This document shows positions 60,158 to 64,000 of a stretch of DNA of 64,000 nucleotides, one piece after another (position 1 is the stretch's first letter; each line of letters starts with the position of its first letter). A program made the position numbers and the translations under genes. Source of the DNA: Diphasiastrum complanatum (Eukaryota > Streptophyta > Lycopodiopsida > Lycopodiales > Lycopodiaceae). The notes under the pieces are model-generated. The model was given only the letters and a program-made list of their open reading frames with translations, ran no database searches and was not told the DNA's origin. Location of the stretch: assembly GCA_029204225.1 (NCBI GenBank), contig CM055094.1, positions 20,013,489 through 20,077,488 of the forward strand, written 5' to 3'.

Positions 60158-61869
60158 TTTAGTGGCGATCTATCATTCGCTACGACCGTGCTTGATTACT
60201 CCTTCGCATCCTTGGACACCATCTGCATAAATCCACCACGGATCCAGAGTGCCATCATCATCCATTTTCAAAAATCCAAAGTTGCCGAGACTTGCTACAT
60301 TACACAAAAATCGTCACATCTAGCATGAGAATGCTGATGGGTAGCGCTACTGGAGCTTGTCAAAACCACACATTCAACACCGATTTGGGTTGAAATCTCT
60401 CTACTAGTACGTTATCGCGAAGAAACATCATCGTTTCCACATCCTATCAGAGCGACATTGCTCCAGATTTTTCCACAAATTTCTATTCTCCATACACTAC
60501 CGAGCAATACTCTACATGCACTGCTCATAGAGCCACGCCCCCATACTCTACAATCACCGTGGACCGAGCTGAGCGTACATACTCTGCATTCGCTATGGAA
60601 CGAGCTGAGCGTCAATACTCTACATACAAAGTTGACTGAGTCGAGTCCATCAAAAGTCGACCGATCCGAAGCCCTCCACAGTCTTGTCAGTTACCAGAGC
60701 CGAACCTTCAACAGAGTCATCAGCCGAGTCCAGAACATGTCTACCACAACATCTTCTAGTTCTGATGACCCAACTGAAGACAGAATTGACATCACCATGG
60801 AAAGCCTAGATATCTCTGAGATGAACACTTGGTACCAGGAGGCACTAGTTCCTGAGCCACATAGAGTTCCAACTTTCTCTTTTCAGTGGCTATCAGATCC
60901 CATTTCTAGTGCATATTGCTTATAACCACACCGACAGATTTTCCAGTTCATGTTACCTCCTAACCAAAATTTTGTTTATATTATCCCTATTTCTGGAGCT
61001 GACCTCAATACATTTGGCTTCCCTAGGGGACCAAACACAGTCAACAGGACCCTCAAAAAGATTGAATCCACAACATACTTCAAGTACATAGACCCCTCAG
61101 TGGACAAATGGAAAAAAAAAGATGGTTACCGTATCGAGGTCATAAATGATAAGCCCTTAGCTGCTCCATGCGCCTATCTAATGAAATATACATAGCGCTA
61201 TAGGTCCAAGATCATGCGTATCCCCATGAAACTATTCCACATGATGGTTGATTCTAGACTACACAATCAGAGCCTTTATGACTGGGCCCAGTTTGCTTCC
61301 AACTGCCTCCATGACTATATCAAGAACAAGCAAACCTCCAGTTATTGGGCTATCTTCTGATAGATGTCACTGTAGCAGTTAAGCCACCGACCTCGAGTTC
61401 GAGACCACTTGATGCTAGCAGATAATAGCTTGGGAGACTCCCTCAGAACCAGCCAAGAATACCAACTCTACTTCCAGGCCTATTGCAACAGATTCCACGC
61501 AAGCGGCTTCTCAAAAGAGAAAGAGTTCCTTCTCTCCACAAGGGCCAACTCCAAAGCACCAAACGGTCGGCCTAGTGAAGCTTACATCGAGAAAGACACC
61601 CATGTCCTCTATGTCACAGACAAAGGATCATTCTGCTGAAGAGTCTTTTGCTCAACATGAAGACACCACCACACTCGTCCAACCACCACCAACACAACAA
61701 TCCAGGCAAAGGACCATAATACGAGCGAAGCGTCATGCTTCATCAGATGAAACAAACTCAGATGATATGGAGCTTGACCTCACTAGTAACGTATGTAGTT
61801 AACTAGAAGTTGGATAGCCGCAACGCGTGGGGTCCATACTTCAAGATTCTATTTTCTACCATTAACTAA
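60158..61869 (+). pseudogene. Gene X (copy f)
   Basis: Open parts are 60458-60925 (155 codons linking the SVHTLH-rich segment, STTTSSSSDDPTEDRIDITM and LVPEPHRVPTFSFQWLSDP in one frame), 60950-61195 (PPNQNF to LAAPCAYLMKYT) and 61409-61639. A stop after SSAYCL separates the first two. Together with copy e this shows that the blocks of X form one long ancestral frame. Confidence 0.5.
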
Positions 61870-62337
61870 CATAACTTCTCATGTAAATGCAAATCGTATT
61901 GCACATCAAAGTTTTCTTTCCATCTACTCAAAGCGTTCACATCAAGGAAAAACAGTCTTATCGATCTGAAAATCATGGCAAGAAACTTTGAATATTTTGG
62001 ACCACAATGAGCGCCAACGTGAATCTTGAAATTCAGAAAATACGGAGTGTGTTGGATCAAATGGAGCGGCAAGGTTATTTCAAAATTTTGCAATTCAGGA
62101 AATTTGCAATTTCAACACACATCTATTGAAAAAGTATGTTGCATATTTTGCTCATAACTACAAAGCTTTGATTTTGCATATAAAGCAAGAAACTTGGAGT
62201 GTGATGGATCAAAAAGAGCGCCAAGGTCATTTCAAACTTTTCCAATTAATTTTGTTTTATAATGAAAACGAGTTTTAATAGCTTACAAGATATATAACAA
62301 GTTGGTTTTCTACTAGATCAATCTATCGATTATTAAG
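61870..62337 (+). repeat. X-Y spacer, copy 4
   Basis: Nearly identical to 52801-53267. Confidence 0.7.
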
Positions 62338-62653
62338 ATGTCTAAATATCATCTCCATATTGATCTTCCCACAGAATATGCTCCACTGTCGAGAAAAAAT
62401 CTGAAAGGATCCACCTTACCAGCTCACCAAAGGACGAAAGACAGGAAACAAGCTTCAAACAGGTTTTAAAGAAGACCATGAAATTCTATTTTGGATTTTT
62501 AGTGAAACAGAATATCCAGAGATAATTAAGAATCATATGAGCGACACACCACTCAATGTTCCTAGATTAGGTGATTTTAAGGTGGAATGGCATTTGGTTC
62601 ACACACCAAGAGCTACAGGGAGTGAAAATCCAAAACTTAGCGAAATGTTTTAA
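62338..62653 (+). pseudogene. Gene Y, internally deleted (copy 5)
   Basis: Same deletion and junction as copy 4 at 53268, 9,071 bp upstream. Confidence 0.6.
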
Positions 62654-63175
62654 CTGATCAAACAACATTTATATAGCTAGAACCAATAAAACCCAAGCCG
62701 TACACTCGTCGATCCAATAACGGATCAGACCTATGGTGCGTAATACAACCGTCCACACGTGTGAGACCACACGTGCTACAATACACGTCAATCTGCCATT
62801 CGGCCACGTGCCCACACGTGCGAGCTAACACGTGCCAGAACACACATCACCAAACCATTCGACCACATGGCCACATGTGCAAGTTTCACACATGCATGCG
62901 GATACAGAATTGTGGTCCCACACGTCAGGTACTGATTGGGCCACGTGACCACACGTGCGAGCCGATACGAGCAAGAACACATGTCGCTGACCACACGTGT
63001 TGATCCAGAAGTGCAGTTTCACACATGCGTATACAAACGTGTGGTTCCACATGTCAGCTACTGACTGGGCCACGTGTCGCTGGGATTCACATGTGCCAAC
63101 TTTTTTCTCCTATATAAGTCCATTCCCGGGGATTGTACAATGGCCGGTGATTCCAGGGATTTCAGAAAGGTCAAC
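62654..63175 (+). promoter_or_regulatory. G module, dispersed copy with internal deletion
   Basis: Linker, G-boxes and TATATAAG at 63111. The middle of the cluster (the stretch beginning catgtccccac) is deleted near 62990, and the following RT tail breaks off at 'gtcaacata' (63178). Confidence 0.6.
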
Positions 63176-63576
63176 ATAAATATATATAGGTGGGCTCAAA
63201 AGTTGCCTACCACAGGCCTACCATAGGCTTGCATGGCAGGCCACATAGGCATGGCATGTTTCTGATGCTTCCTACGTAAGCATGTCGCAGGATACCACAT
63301 AGGCTTGCCATAGGCTTGTGTGGCAAGCCAACCCAGCTCTGCCATGTAGGCTTGAGTGGAGCTAAAGAGAGAGAGAGCTAGGGCTCCCAAGTTGCCATGT
63401 GGCAAGCCATGTAGGCCTATCATAGGCTTGCGTGGTAGGTCATATAGGCATGACATAGGCTTGATGCTAGTATGTTCATGCTGGTATGTTGCAGTCTGCC
63501 ATATAGGCTGGACATAGGCTTGTGTGGCCAGCCAACTAAGCTATACCACGTGGGTTTGCAATGTAGGCTTGAGTGG

Positions 63577-63579
<3 letters not shown>
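63176..63579 (+). repeat. ACGTAGG-type block before (GA)n
   Basis: Shortened version of 31760-32434, starting at an (AT)n run (about 63177-63188). Confidence 0.6.

Positions 63580-63669
<90 letters not shown>
63580..63669. repeat. (GA)n microsatellite, about 90 bp
   Basis: Half the length of the paralogous run at 32435-32614, in the same flanking sequence. Confidence 0.95.
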
Positions 63670-63671
<2 letters not shown>

Positions 63672-64000
63672 GTGAGGAGTCACACATGAACTACTTGCCT
63701 ATGGTATGGCCTAGCATCAACGTTGAAACAAATATCTGATGGAGATAAGAAGGGTCCCAAGCAAATTTCAAATGAGAATCTTGTAGAGAAAGTATTGAAA
63801 CCACAGTTGGCGAGGGATCCCAAAGAATTGAACTTGAGTGTACAAGCCCAACAAAAGCGCATACACCAACTCACCACACATGGGAAGATCGTTAAATTTG
63901 AATTTGAAGAAAAATCATTGAAATGTTTGTAGATCGATGTTTAACAAAATCATATATATTATAATCTTCACACGTGTAGAATGAAGATCTACAAGAAAAT
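63670..64000. mobile_element. Repeat A, copy 4, left end
   Basis: Left inverted repeat at about 63816-63916 and following sequence, matching 32671-32950. The window ends inside the element. The phrase at the window end (atcattgaaatg, tagatcgatg) is also how the window begins, so copies of this block probably continue on both sides. Confidence 0.65.

Overview
The window looks like repeat-rich nuclear DNA of a land plant. The evidence is Ty1/Copia and Ty3 retroelement remnants, plant-type TATA boxes, G-box/ABRE (ACGT-core) clusters, a telo-box (AAACCCTAA) before one open reading frame, long (GA)n and poly-C/poly-G runs, and an AT-rich background. Species cannot be told from the sequence. I found no ordinary multi-exon host gene, rRNA, tRNA or CRISPR array. 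Nearly all of the window is made of a few dispersed repeat families, named here A, B, W, X, Y, G (G-box/TATA promoter module) and RT, in different orders and truncations.

Layout. 1-2.6 kb: repeat A (an AT-rich element with about 101-bp terminal inverted repeats) and repeat B. 2.6-4.5 kb: a W fragment and a Y gene copy. 4.59-18.36 kb: a tandem array of about 11.8 units, each exactly 1,169 bp. Each unit fuses a G-box/TATA module, the 3' end of an RT element and a piece of X. 18.4-24.6 kb: head-to-tail RT elements whose reverse transcriptase resembles Penelope-like elements, with X and Y remnants. 24.8-26.8 kb: Ty3 remnants. 26.8-32.6 kb: the most complete X-Y-G block, whose promoter module is followed by an intact 152-codon ORF with a histone H3 fold. 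The ORF is CENH3/CENP-A-like, with the canonical N-terminus MARTKQTAR. 32.6-38.6 kb: A, B and an internally duplicated gene W on the minus strand. 38.6-50.9 kb: X pieces, two damaged Copia elements and two more Ty3 remnants. 50.9-55.8 kb: X-Y-G-RT. 55.8-58.2 kb: a Copia element in which the reverse-transcriptase core is replaced by an unrecognised 349-codon ORF. 58.2-60.2 kb: inverted Y and X. 60.2-64 kb: X-Y-G, (GA)n and the start of another A copy.

How the parts relate. X, a conserved spacer, Y and the G module recur in the same order at least four times, so they probably moved or duplicated as one composite unit. Just downstream of the TATA box the sequence varies: the CENH3-like ORF in one copy, the tail of the RT element in others. 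The 1,169-bp satellite amplified the promoter-RT-X fusion. Most X, Y, W and RT copies carry stops or frameshifts. The ORFs that stay open are the H3-like ORF, one RT copy (23.5-24.4 kb), parts of X and Y, and the 349-codon ORF inside Copia. Family assignments come from reading motifs by eye; no database search was possible.
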